From Pirellulales bacterium (GTDB lineage: Bacteria; Planctomycetota; Planctomycetia; Pirellulales; Thermoguttaceae): a stretch of 64,000 nt of DNA. A program made the position numbers and the translations under genes. Positions 52,133 through 60,020 of this stretch are shown here, in pieces (the first letter of the stretch is position 1; every line of letters begins with the position of its first letter). Where the stretch lies: assembly GCA_016935315.1 (NCBI GenBank), contig JAFGRD010000078.1:151774-215773 (forward strand), written 5' to 3'. The notes under the pieces are model-generated. The model searched no databases, was not told the origin of the DNA, and worked only from the letters and a program-made list of their open reading frames with translations.

Positions 52133-52557
52133 ACCGAGCCTACCAGTACCGGCACGTCGTCGGCTTCGAAGAGACGAATTTGGTCGGCAACGTCTACTAC
52201 GTGAACCATCTCCGCTGGCAAGGCCGTTGCCGCGAGATGTTTCTGCGGGACCATGCGCCCGCCGTCCTGGACGCGCTGCAAGATGATTTTGTCTTGGCCA
52301 CGGTGCGTTGCTCTTGCGAGTATCTCGGCGAGCTCCGCGCGCTGGACGAGATAGTGATTCACATGCGCCTGGCGTCGCTGGCACAGAACCGGATCGCGCT
52401 CGACTTCGAGTATTGGCGCTGCCGCGGCGAAGACGAAGAGCTGGTTGCCCGGGGCCAGCAGGAGATCGCCTGCATGCGACGTCAGGGAGATCGGACGGTA
52501 CCGGCGCCGGTCCCCGAAGCATTGCGGGAAGCCCTCCGATTGTACGCGGACGTGTAG
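52129..52557 (+). CDS. enediyne-type hot-dog thioesterase (SgcE10/CalE7-like)
   Basis: The 142-aa hot-dog-fold thioesterase cleaves the polyene from the ACP of PksE. The N-terminal sequence YRHVVGFEETNLVGNVYYVNH, then LRWQGRCREMFL, is the hallmark of the dedicated enediyne thioesterases (SgcE10, CalE7, DynE7), which use Arg and Glu residues rather than an Asp nucleophile. The start overlaps the pksE stop as ATGA, so the two proteins are translationally coupled. The usual product of such pairs is a polyene or methyl ketone. No further biosynthetic gene follows immediately; an RND efflux pair does. Confidence 0.95.
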   Translation: MNRAYQYRHVVGFEETNLVGNVYYVNHLRWQGRCREMFLRDHAPAVLDALQDDFVLATVRCSCEYLGELRALDEIVIHMRLASLAQNRIALDFEYWRCRGEDEELVARGQQEIACMRRQGDRTVPAPVPEALREALRLYADV

Positions 52558-52638
52558 CCGTTTTCCTCCGCGTCGCGCTCCCGTGGCGACGAGAATGCCG
52601 CCTGTGCGGGGATTTCTGCCACCCCCCTTTGGGCGAAC

Positions 52639-52644
52639 TATAAT
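52639..52644 (+). promoter_or_regulatory. perfect -10 box at the start of the efflux genes
   Basis: TATAAT lies only 6 bp before the ATG of the membrane-fusion gene. Transcription from it would start at or just after the ATG, giving a leaderless mRNA, so it may be accidental. No ribosome-binding site is clear in front of the gene, which fits either leaderless translation or reading from the cassette promoter. Confidence 0.35.
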
Positions 52645-52650
52645 ACCTGT

Positions 52651-53943
52651 ATGCAACGGTACCGCTTCGTTTCCTGGTTGGGGCTGGCGATTCTGACCGT
52701 GACCGGCTGCTATCCGCAGACCAGCACCGGGCCGCGAGAGGCCGCGTTGCGTCCGGTTGAAGTCGTTCCCCTCCACCACGAGTCGGTAAGCGAAACGCTG
52801 ACCCTGCTTGGGCTGACCGAACCGTGGCAGCAGACCGTGCTCTACTTCGAGGTTCCCGGCGTGGTGGCCGAGCTACTGGTCGAGGAAGGCGACCTGGTCG
52901 AGGCGACCACCCCGCTGGTCCACCTGGTGCCCGAAGATTTCCAACTGGCCGTAGCGGAGGCCGAGGCCCAGGTGACGGCCGCCGAAGCCCGCTTGAATCT
53001 GTTGCAGGAGGGCACGCGCAAGGAAGACCTGGAGGCCGCCCGCGCCGCCCATGCCCGGGCCACGGTCCGTACCGCCTATTGGGCGGCGGAGTACGACCGC
53101 ATCAAGAAGCTCTTCCAGCGGAACGTGATTTCCGCCTCCGAGCTGCAGCAAGTGCAGCGGGAGCACGCGGCGGCCGATCAGGAGCAACGCCTGACGAAGG
53201 CCGAGCTGGACCGTGCGGTGGCCGGCCCGCGCAGGCAGGAAATCGAGGCCGCCGCGGCCGAATCCCAAGCCCGGCAGCAAGCGGCCGCGCTGGCCAGGCG
53301 GCAATTGGACAAGGCCACCTTGCGGGCCCCGTTTCGGGGTCGCGTGGAGAAGCGATTGGTCGACGTCGGGACCTACATCAACGTGTTTCCCACCGGCGGC
53401 GTACCGGTGGTTCAACTGGTTGACCTCGGCCAGATCGACGCGGTGGTCAGCGTGCCGGAAGCCCTGCTGGAACGCCTTGCCGCCGAACCGCAGATCGAGA
53501 TCGTCTCGGCCGTCGACCCCCGCGTGCGCGCCCGGGGCAAGGTCATCGCGTTGGGCCGAGTTGCCGACCCCACCACCGGCACCTATCCCTTGCGCGTGAG
53601 AATCCCCAACCCCGACGGCCGGTTCACCGCAGAGATGGTCGTGAAGGCCGAGATGGCCGGGGGCGCTCCGCGACAGGCGATCCGAGTTCCGTGGACGGCT
53701 CTGCAACGGGCCTACGGCCAGGCACCTTACGTTCTGCTGGTCGACCCGAAGGAGAGCCGGGTGGTCGCACGCCGGGTAAAGCTGGGACCCGCCACGGGCG
53801 ATCGGGTGGAAATTGCCGGCGGCCTTTCCGACGGCGAACTGCTGATCGTCGCCGGCGGCGATCGAGTCGTGGAGGGCGACCGCGTGAAGGTCCAACGGGC
53901 TCCCGGCGCGGCGGCTCCCCGCAGCCGGAGGCCGGTCCCGTGA
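52651..53943 (+). CDS. RND efflux periplasmic adaptor (membrane-fusion lipoprotein)
   Basis: The 430-aa HlyD/AcrA-type adaptor links an RND pump to an outer-membrane channel. It has a lipobox ending at Cys20 (LTVTGC), a lipoyl-like half (VLYFEVPGVVAELLVEEGDLVEATTPL), a long coiled-coil hairpin (~residues 85-210), the second lipoyl half (KATLRAPFRGRVEKRLVDVGTYINV) and a beta-barrel. It overlaps the RND gene by GTGA. It begins 93 bp after the thioesterase gene. The position suggests export of the polyketide product or protection against it, by inference. No outer-membrane TolC-like gene is in the window. Confidence 0.9.
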   Translation: MQRYRFVSWLGLAILTVTGCYPQTSTGPREAALRPVEVVPLHHESVSETLTLLGLTEPWQQTVLYFEVPGVVAELLVEEGDLVEATTPLVHLVPEDFQLAVAEAEAQVTAAEARLNLLQEGTRKEDLEAARAAHARATVRTAYWAAEYDRIKKLFQRNVISASELQQVQREHAAADQEQRLTKAELDRAVAGPRRQEIEAAAAESQARQQAAALARRQLDKATLRAPFRGRVEKRLVDVGTYINVFPTGGVPVVQLVDLGQIDAVVSVPEALLERLAAEPQIEIVSAVDPRVRARGKVIALGRVADPTTGTYPLRVRIPNPDGRFTAEMVVKAEMAGGAPRQAIRVPWTALQRAYGQAPYVLLVDPKESRVVARRVKLGPATGDRVEIAGGLSDGELLIVAGGDRVVEGDRVKVQRAPGAAAPRSRRPVP

Positions 53944-56900
53944 ACCTCTCCGCGCTTTCGATCCGCCACTCCCGGATACTGATCGTCGTGCTGATGACGA
54001 TGGTCGCCTGGGGCGGCGCGGCCCTGTGGCTCTTGCCCCGGCAGGAAGAGCCCGTGCTGACCTGGCGGCTGGCCAACGTGATCACGCGCTTGCCGGGCGC
54101 CTCGGTCGAACGGATGGAATCGCTGGTTACCGAAGTCCTGGAACGGTACGTCGAGGAAGTCGACGAGGTGGAGCACATCTACAGCGTTTCCCGTGCCGGC
54201 CTGTCGCTGCTGCAGATCGAGCTCAGCGACGACGTGACCGACGCCGGGCCCGTTTGGCAGAAGGTGCGGCACAGGCTGACCCAGGCGACGATCGAGCTGC
54301 CGCCCGGCGTGCGGGGGCCCGATCTGGACGACGAGATCATGGGGACCTTTGCCCAACTGATCGCCGTCCGCAGCAATTCCGCGACCTATCGCCGGTTGAA
54401 GGACCACGCCCAGCGACTGGAGGACGAGCTGCGTTACCTGCCGATGACGGCCTCCACCTCGTTGTTCGGCGATCAGCAGGAAGTGGTCCAGGTCGAGTTG
54501 GACCCGGCCAAGCTGGCGGCCTACCATCTGTCGTTTGCCCAAGTCGCCGCCGCGCTGCGCAGCCGCAACACGCGGCGTCCCTCCGGGCGGCTGCCGGTCC
54601 AGCAGAACGAGTTGCTCGTGGAAGCCAGCGGCGAGTTCGAGACCGACGACCAGGTGCGCGAGATGGTGCTGGCGATCACTCCCGAGGGGCGCGCCGTGCA
54701 CCTTGGCGACGTGGCCGAGATCGTCCGCACGACGCGAGAGCCGACCCAGCCGCTGGCGCGGGTCGACGGCAAGCCGGCGGTCGTGGTGGGCGTTCGCGCC
54801 CGGCAAGACCTGCGCATCGACGACTTCGGGGCCCGCGTCGATCGCGTCGTCGCGGCGTTCCGCAAAACGCTGCCCGCCGACGTGGAGTGCGTCGTGTTTC
54901 ACGATCTGGCCGGGTACACGCGCCAGCGGGCGGGCCAGCTTTCCCGGACGCTGCTGATGAGCATCGCGCTGGTGTTCCTCGCGACGGCCGTTTTCATGGG
55001 TTGGCGCGGGGCCTGCGTGGTAACGGCGACGATTCCTCTGACGGGCTTGATCGTGCTGGCCGTGTTCCTGGCGGTCGGTATTCCCCTGAACGAAATGTCG
55101 GTGATGGCGATCATCATGGCGTTCGGACTGCTGGTCGACGACGCGATCGTGATCACCGAACAGGTCCATCGCCGCGTGGCGGAAGGGGTCGCCGTCGATG
55201 TGGCGGCGGCCGAGGAGCCCCATGGCCTGACGGCGCCGCTGGTGGTGACCACGCTGACGACGATTGCTGCGTTTGTGCCGATCTACCTGTTGCCCGGCGG
55301 CGTGGGTGAGTTCGTCCGCGCCATTCCCGTCAGTCTGGCCATCTGCCTGCTGGCGGCGCTGACGGTTTCCGTGACCGCGATCCCCTGGCTGTGTACCTGC
55401 CTGATGGCCGAGCCCGGACCCGAAGCGACCACTCCGGGCAAGTTGGTTGCGATGGCTACCCGGCCTGTCGAGGTGATCAAGTACCTTTATCGAGCCGTAC
55501 TGGCCCGGGCCGTCGTCCAGCCCGCCACCATGCTTTTGTTGATCGTCATCGTCTTGGCGGCGCTGGCGGCGTTGGGGCTGTCGTTGCGCCGCGACTTCTT
55601 TTCGCCGGTGCAGCGAGACCAGTTCGTCATCGATCTGTACGGCCCGCAAGGCAGCTCCCTGTCGCATACGTCCGAGTTGGTGCGCCAAGTGGAGTCGATT
55701 CTCGCCGGGGAGGACGCGATCGTCAGCACGGCCGCGTTGATCGGCCGCAACGCCCCGCTGGTCTTCTATAACCTCGAGAGCCAGGAGACCTACGCCAACC
55801 ACTTCGCCCAGTTGATCGTCCGGGTGGCCGATTGGGAACAGACTGCCGGCATTGCCCGGCGGGTACAAGACAAGTTGCAGGCAGAGGTCGCCGGCGCCGA
55901 GTGCTGTGTTCACATCCTGGAACACGGGGCCCCGTTCGTGGCGCCCTTTGAGATCCGCATCCGAGGACCGTCGCTGGTCGTGCTGCGCGAACTGGGACGC
56001 CGGGCGGCCGAGCAGTTGCAGCAGACCGCCGGAGTGCGCAACGTCCGCACCAACTACGGCAATGACGTGCTCAAGCTGGTGGCCGAGGTCAACGAGCCGG
56101 TCGCCCGGCGAATCGGCATCGATCAGGGCACCGTGGCCGACGCGCTGCGACACCGGCTCGACGGCCTGGAGGCCGGCTACATCCAGGAGGGTGACGAGCG
56201 GGTCGATATCCTGGTGCGATTTCCCGCTGCCGCCCGCCGCGATATCGCGGATCTGGAGGCAGTTTACTTCAAGCCGTCGGTGGCTGCGGGGCTGATCCCT
56301 TTCTCGACCGTGGCCGCGTTGGTCCCGACGTGGGAGGCCTCGAGCGTCTATCGCCGTGACGGCCAGCGGACCCTCTCGGTGTTGGCCTATCCCCAGTTCG
56401 GCCTGACGCCGGCCGAAGTCTCGCGACAATTCGCCGCCTGGATGTCGCCGATGCAGAAGGAGCTTCCGCCCGGCTACACCATCGAATTGGGCGGCGAGAA
56501 CGAGCAGCGTCACGAGGCGGAAACCAACCTGATGAAGAACGCCGTCTACGCCGTGTTCCTTATTCTGCTGTGCCTCACGGCCGAGTTCCGGTCCTTTCGG
56601 CTGACCGCAATGATCCTGGCCCTGATTCCGCTCGCGCTCGGCGGGGCCATGCTCGCACTGTTCCTGACCGGCTGGCCGCTGAATTTCATGGCCCTGATGG
56701 GTACCATGATGCTGATCGGCGTGGTGATCAACGACGCGTTGATCCTGGTCGACGGGTTCGAGTCGCGCCGCACGACGGGCGAGCCGATTGCTCGGGTGGT
56801 CGTGGCCGGTACCCTGCAACGCTCTCGGCACGTCGTGATTACCACAGTAACCACCGTGGCCGGGTTCCTCCCCCTGGCCCTCTCGCCGTCGCTGCTGTGG

Positions 56901-56996
56901 CCGCCGCTGGCCATTGTGATCATCGGCGGACTCTTGCTGGCGACCCTGGTCACGCTGCTCGCGATTCCCGCCGCCTACGTCCTCGTGCGGAAGTGA
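53940..56996 (+). CDS. RND-family efflux transporter permease
   Basis: The 1018-aa inner-membrane proton antiporter of the AcrB/HAE-type has twelve transmembrane helices with two large periplasmic loops. The start is GTG 53940, overlapping the adaptor stop. Characteristic segments are VLMTMVAWGGAALWLLPRQEEP at helix 1, FGLLVDDAIVITEQVHRRVAEG (helix 4, proton-relay Asp pair) and the second-half GTMMLIGVVINDALILVDGFESRR. Homologues export drugs, lipids or metals. The gene order adaptor/pump with stop-start overlap indicates one complex. Specificity is unknown; its position makes export of the cassette product plausible. Confidence 0.92.
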   Translation: MNLSALSIRHSRILIVVLMTMVAWGGAALWLLPRQEEPVLTWRLANVITRLPGASVERMESLVTEVLERYVEEVDEVEHIYSVSRAGLSLLQIELSDDVTDAGPVWQKVRHRLTQATIELPPGVRGPDLDDEIMGTFAQLIAVRSNSATYRRLKDHAQRLEDELRYLPMTASTSLFGDQQEVVQVELDPAKLAAYHLSFAQVAAALRSRNTRRPSGRLPVQQNELLVEASGEFETDDQVREMVLAITPEGRAVHLGDVAEIVRTTREPTQPLARVDGKPAVVVGVRARQDLRIDDFGARVDRVVAAFRKTLPADVECVVFHDLAGYTRQRAGQLSRTLLMSIALVFLATAVFMGWRGACVVTATIPLTGLIVLAVFLAVGIPLNEMSVMAIIMAFGLLVDDAIVITEQVHRRVAEGVAVDVAAAEEPHGLTAPLVVTTLTTIAAFVPIYLLPGGVGEFVRAIPVSLAICLLAALTVSVTAIPWLCTCLMAEPGPEATTPGKLVAMATRPVEVIKYLYRAVLARAVVQPATMLLLIVIVLAALAALGLSLRRDFFSPVQRDQFVIDLYGPQGSSLSHTSELVRQVESILAGEDAIVSTAALIGRNAPLVFYNLESQETYANHFAQLIVRVADWEQTAGIARRVQDKLQAEVAGAECCVHILEHGAPFVAPFEIRIRGPSLVVLRELGRRAAEQLQQTAGVRNVRTNYGNDVLKLVAEVNEPVARRIGIDQGTVADALRHRLDGLEAGYIQEGDERVDILVRFPAAARRDIADLEAVYFKPSVAAGLIPFSTVAALVPTWEASSVYRRDGQRTLSVLAYPQFGLTPAEVSRQFAAWMSPMQKELPPGYTIELGGENEQRHEAETNLMKNAVYAVFLILLCLTAEFRSFRLTAMILALIPLALGGAMLALFLTGWPLNFMALMGTMMLIGVVINDALILVDGFESRRTTGEPIARVVVAGTLQRSRHVVITTVTTVAGFLPLALSPSLLWPPLAIVIIGGLLLATLVTLLAIPAAYVLVRK

Positions 56997-57089
56997 GCAG
57001 GTTTCGACGGCCCCCAAGGAATGTATGCCATCCCCATCCGTCGTGGGGCACCTGGGGGCGCGGTTGTCGGACGGCAGCCGTTCGCGTAC

Positions 57090-57095
57090 TATACT
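57090..57095 (+). promoter_or_regulatory. candidate -10 box for cysC
   Basis: TATACT lies 65 bp before the cysC ATG. A TTGTCG at 57064-57069 is spaced by 20 bp, longer than optimal. It indicates that cysC has its own promoter rather than being read with the efflux genes. Confidence 0.4.
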
Positions 57096-57160
57096 ACCTT
57101 TGATCGGCTTGACTTCGATCAGCAAGGCTACGACTCACCCCAAACGAGGTTCTTCCCGCA

Positions 57161-57820
57161 ATGACCGACGATCACCAAGTTGAAGTCCATTGGCACGAAC
57201 ACGCGGTATCGCGGCAGGAACGCGAGACCCTCAACGGGCATTCAGGCTGTGTGGTGTGGTTCACCGGGCTGAGCGCTTGCGGCAAGAGTACGGTGGCCAA
57301 CCTGGTGGATCACAGGCTGCACTCCATGGGGGTTCGGAGCTTCGTTCTCGACGGAGACAACATCCGCCACGGACTGAACGCGGGGCCGGGCATGCTCAAG
57401 CAGCGGCACGGGGACGACTATGCCAAGCGTTTTGGACTCGGCTTCTCGGCCCAGGACCGCGAGGAGAACATCCGCCGGATCGGCACCGTCGCGAAGCTGT
57501 TCTGCGACGCCGGAGTGGTGGCGATCACGGCGTTCATCAGCCCCTACCGCGTCGATCGAGATCGGGTTCGGGAGACGCTGCACGACGGCGATTTCGTGGA
57601 GGTCTTCGTTGACGCCCCCTTGGAGGTGTGCGAAACACGCGACCCGAAAGGCCTCTACAAGAAGGCCCGCGCCGGCGAGATCAAGGGCTTCACCGGCATC
57701 GACGACCCCTACGAACCGCCCGAGCATGCGGAGTTGGTGCTGGATGCGGGCACGAAGTCGGCCGAGGCGCTGGCGGACGAGGTGATCGCCTATCTGAAGC
57801 GGTCGGGCAAGATCCGCTGA
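57161..57820 (+). CDS. cysC: adenylylsulfate (APS) kinase
   Basis: CysC phosphorylates adenosine 5'-phosphosulfate (APS) with ATP to give PAPS, the donor for sulfate assimilation and sulfotransferases. The 219-aa protein has the P-loop GLSACGKST near residue 36 and the APS-binding DGDNIRHGLN and LGFSAQDREENIRRIG segments, plus KGLYKKARAGEIKGFTGIDDPYE near the C-terminus. It is a single-domain enzyme rather than a fusion with Sat or CysN. The sat gene lies 35 kb away. Whether PAPS here also serves sulfated natural products is unknown. Confidence 0.95.
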   Translation: MTDDHQVEVHWHEHAVSRQERETLNGHSGCVVWFTGLSACGKSTVANLVDHRLHSMGVRSFVLDGDNIRHGLNAGPGMLKQRHGDDYAKRFGLGFSAQDREENIRRIGTVAKLFCDAGVVAITAFISPYRVDRDRVRETLHDGDFVEVFVDAPLEVCETRDPKGLYKKARAGEIKGFTGIDDPYEPPEHAELVLDAGTKSAEALADEVIAYLKRSGKIR

Positions 57821-57926
57821 CCCGGATCAACCGTTCGCTCGGGGGCAGCAGACGAGCCCGGTTTCGCGAGCGGCCCGACCGTCGCGGAAATATCTCCGGG
57901 AAATCAGCGGATTCGGTCGAATGGGG

Positions 57927-57956
57927 TTGACCGCGCGCGGTCCTAGGACATACATT
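57927..57956 (+). promoter_or_regulatory. candidate promoter of the BON-like genes
   Basis: TTGACC (57927-57932) and TACATT (57951-57956) are 18 bp apart, about 55 bp before the first BON-like gene. Confidence 0.45.
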
Positions 57957-58010
57957 CAATTTTGAGGAAGGCTTGCTGGAAGCGGCATTGGCAGGGAAGA
58001 CAGTGTTTTC

Positions 58011-58250
58011 ATGGAAGGTACGCGGTTCTTTATGTCCGGCACATCGATTCAAGAAGTACACCCACGGGCACAAACGGCGCTAGCCAGCAGTCCCATCTAC
58101 GAATTGCGGGATCTGCAAGTACAACAGCAGGATGAGACACTGTTGATCTCCGGCGCCGTCTCGAGCTATTACCACAAACAGTTGGCCCAGGAAGTTGTCC
58201 GCTCCGTCTGCCGGGGAATCGAGGTCGTCAATTCGATCCGCGTCAAGTAG
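58011..58250 (+). CDS. small BON-like protein (first of a pair)
   Basis: The 79-aa protein contains a short BON-like alpha/beta repeat (LRDLQVQQQDETLLISGAVSSYYHKQLAQEVVRSVCRGIEVVNSIRV). BON domains bind membranes or phospholipids and often occur in envelope or stress proteins. ATG 58011 and ATG 58032 are both possible; the second has GGAAGG 13 bp upstream. It lacks a signal peptide. A paralogue follows 43 bp downstream. Confidence 0.7.
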   Translation: MEGTRFFMSGTSIQEVHPRAQTALASSPIYELRDLQVQQQDETLLISGAVSSYYHKQLAQEVVRSVCRGIEVVNSIRVK

Positions 58251-58293
58251 TCCGACGCGCCGGGCGGCTGGAGACCGACCGGGGGAGTCGCGA

Positions 58294-58683
58294 GTGGTAA
58301 GCGCATACGAGTCCGAAGGGCAGGGGAGCACGGAAGTCTCCAGCAGCGTTTCGTTGTTGCCGGTGAAAGGAAGCACTCGCGTGGCGACAGTCGAGGAGGA
58401 ACCCATGGAAGACCCGCCGATGGAGGCCGCATACGCCTCGCGCGCGGATGGTGCAGGGTTGCCGGAAACATTGGCTGAGGCCGAAGAGTTGGCCGCTTCG
58501 ATCGAGAGGGCCGTCCAGGCGGAAACCGGCCGTGGTGTCCGCAATCTCTCCGTGGAGGTCAACCCGGACGGTGTCCTGCTGAGGGGGCGCTGCACCACGT
58601 ACTACTGCAAGCAACTGGCCCAGCACGCCGCGATGGGTATGGCCGGCAGCGATCGGCTGACCAACTCGATCGAGGTCTCCTGA
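58294..58683 (+). CDS. BON-like protein (second of a pair)
   Basis: The 129-aa protein begins at GTG 58294 with GGGGGAG upstream, because the longer frame overlaps the previous gene. A disordered acidic N-terminal half is followed by a BON-like domain whose YYCKQLAQ and LTNSIEV segments match YYHKQLAQ and VNSIRV of the first protein. The two are tandem paralogues and probably co-transcribed. The role is unknown; envelope association is the usual assumption for BON proteins. Confidence 0.7.
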   Translation: MVSAYESEGQGSTEVSSSVSLLPVKGSTRVATVEEEPMEDPPMEAAYASRADGAGLPETLAEAEELAASIERAVQAETGRGVRNLSVEVNPDGVLLRGRCTTYYCKQLAQHAAMGMAGSDRLTNSIEVS

Positions 58684-58768
58684 CCTTCGGGCCCGTCTGT
58701 TGCTTGACGCGTCTTTTCTTGTTGTCCGCTGCTAGCTTTGATGGCTATGCTTCTGCGCGGCGCCAACG

Positions 58769-58799
58769 AAAAAAGAAGCCGCCGGAAACGCGGCGGCTT
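58769..58799 (-). terminator. rho-independent terminator of the PEP-CTERM gene
   Basis: Read on the minus strand, a 9-bp stem (AAGCCGCCG with CGGCGGCTT, 6-nt loop) is followed by CTTTTTT. It lies 34-64 bp after the stop codon of the minus-strand PEP-CTERM gene. This is the clearest intrinsic terminator in the window. Confidence 0.85.
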
Positions 58800-58832
58800 G
58801 TTGGTGATGGTGCGTCTATTGCGTAAGGTCCG

Positions 58833-59681
58833 CTACGCGGCACGGCCTTTTCGACACCGCCAGCCGGTGGCCACGGCCAGGACGCCCAGCAGGCCCCAAA
58901 CGATCAGCGAAGCCGGTTCCGGCACGTCCGACCCATACTCGAAATTGTCCCACATCGAATAGGGCTTGTCGTCACCCCAACTCGACAGCGGAGCCGCAAA
59001 CTGCGTCATCAGGCCGATTCCCGTCAGATCGATGTAATCGTCCCGGTAGCTGGCCCCCACTTCCACGCCGTCGAGGTAGAAGTGAATGCGGCCGTCAGAC
59101 TCCAGCAGTTGCATCTTCAATTCGTGCCAACCATCGGTTCTCGCGATCCCCGTATCCACCCAGCCGGGGCTGTTCTCGCCGGCGGCCACGTAGAAGTAGT
59201 CGTCGCGCGGTCCGGTGCTGCCGGGGATTCGGCCGCCGTATTGCACGTCGGTCCAGTCTTCGCTGCCGCTGATGTACGGATTCACCCAGCTCGGCACGGC
59301 ATAGAGTTGCCCGACTTGGTCAAGATCCGCACCCTCGTCGTACCACATGGCCTTGACCCAGGGATTGTACTGCTTGACCATGGCCAAGGAGTCGACGTCG
59401 ATCGGGTTGACGGCCGCCCACCACATCCAGCTCTGGGGAACCGAATCGGCGTAGACCTTCACCGCGCTGCCGCCAAGGTAACCTCCCGAGACTTGCTCCA
59501 TCATTCTGCCTATGGGCGGATCGCCATGGCGATAGTCCGTGTTTTGCCAGCCCGGGGCATAGTCACCGCTCCAACTGGTCTCGAAATCGAACGAAACATG
59601 GTACGCCGCCGTGGCCGGCAACGACAAGACGCCGACCAGGGCCAACGCCGTCAGAACACTCATCAGTCTCATCATTGGCAC
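58833..59681 (-). CDS. PEP-CTERM exported protein, LamG-like
   Basis: The 282-aa protein has a signal peptide (MSVLTALALVGVLSLPATAA), a beta-sandwich middle (FDFETSWSGDYAPGWQNTDY, WHELKMQLLESDGRIHFYLDGVEVGASY) resembling concanavalin/LamG-like folds, and a C-terminal PEP-CTERM sorting signal (VPEPASLIVWGLLGVLAVATG followed by RCRKGRAA). Such proteins are processed by exosortase and delivered to the surface or exopolysaccharide; no exosortase gene is in the window. MPMMRL and MMRL starts are two codons apart. Confidence 0.88.
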   Translation of the reverse strand: MPMMRLMSVLTALALVGVLSLPATAAYHVSFDFETSWSGDYAPGWQNTDYRHGDPPIGRMMEQVSGGYLGGSAVKVYADSVPQSWMWWAAVNPIDVDSLAMVKQYNPWVKAMWYDEGADLDQVGQLYAVPSWVNPYISGSEDWTDVQYGGRIPGSTGPRDDYFYVAAGENSPGWVDTGIARTDGWHELKMQLLESDGRIHFYLDGVEVGASYRDDYIDLTGIGLMTQFAAPLSSWGDDKPYSMWDNFEYGSDVPEPASLIVWGLLGVLAVATGWRCRKGRAA

Positions 59682-60020
59682 GCGCTCCTCTGTTCCAGAA
59701 CCAGGGAAATTCTACCCAAACGTTGACAAGCTGCACTCTCCGATCTTGGGCTCCGTCACCCCGCTGGGCGAGAATCATCCAGCGTTCCGTCAGGGCCAAC
59801 GGCACCAGAAGACGGCTTTCAGACAGCCAGTCTATGAAGATATAGACCGCCGAGCCTACGTTTGTGACAGGTCGCCGCGGCGCTTTTGGAAGAAACGGTG
59901 CTCTGGGGGAGTTAGGAAAAACAGACGAATGTCCCTGGCTTCCCCGGCCCCGGTTGACCGGCAGAAACGGCGGCAGCCCGCCCTGGTCCTGCTCATCGGA
60001 CATCCACCGCAGGCAGGGGA
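59682..60020. other. intergenic region
   Basis: The 339-bp spacer lies between the start of the PEP-CTERM gene and the end of the radical SAM gene, both on the minus strand. I see no credible coding frame. A TATATC at about 59838-59843 on the minus strand might be part of a promoter for the PEP-CTERM gene, but its -35 is poor. Confidence 0.35.

Noticed and set aside
53727..57125. 1132-aa open frame on the minus strand across the RND pump gene
   Set aside because: It is antisense to a gene with clear RND motifs. The translation is rich in His, Gln, Asp and Arg with no domain. Long antisense frames are expected in GC-rich DNA.
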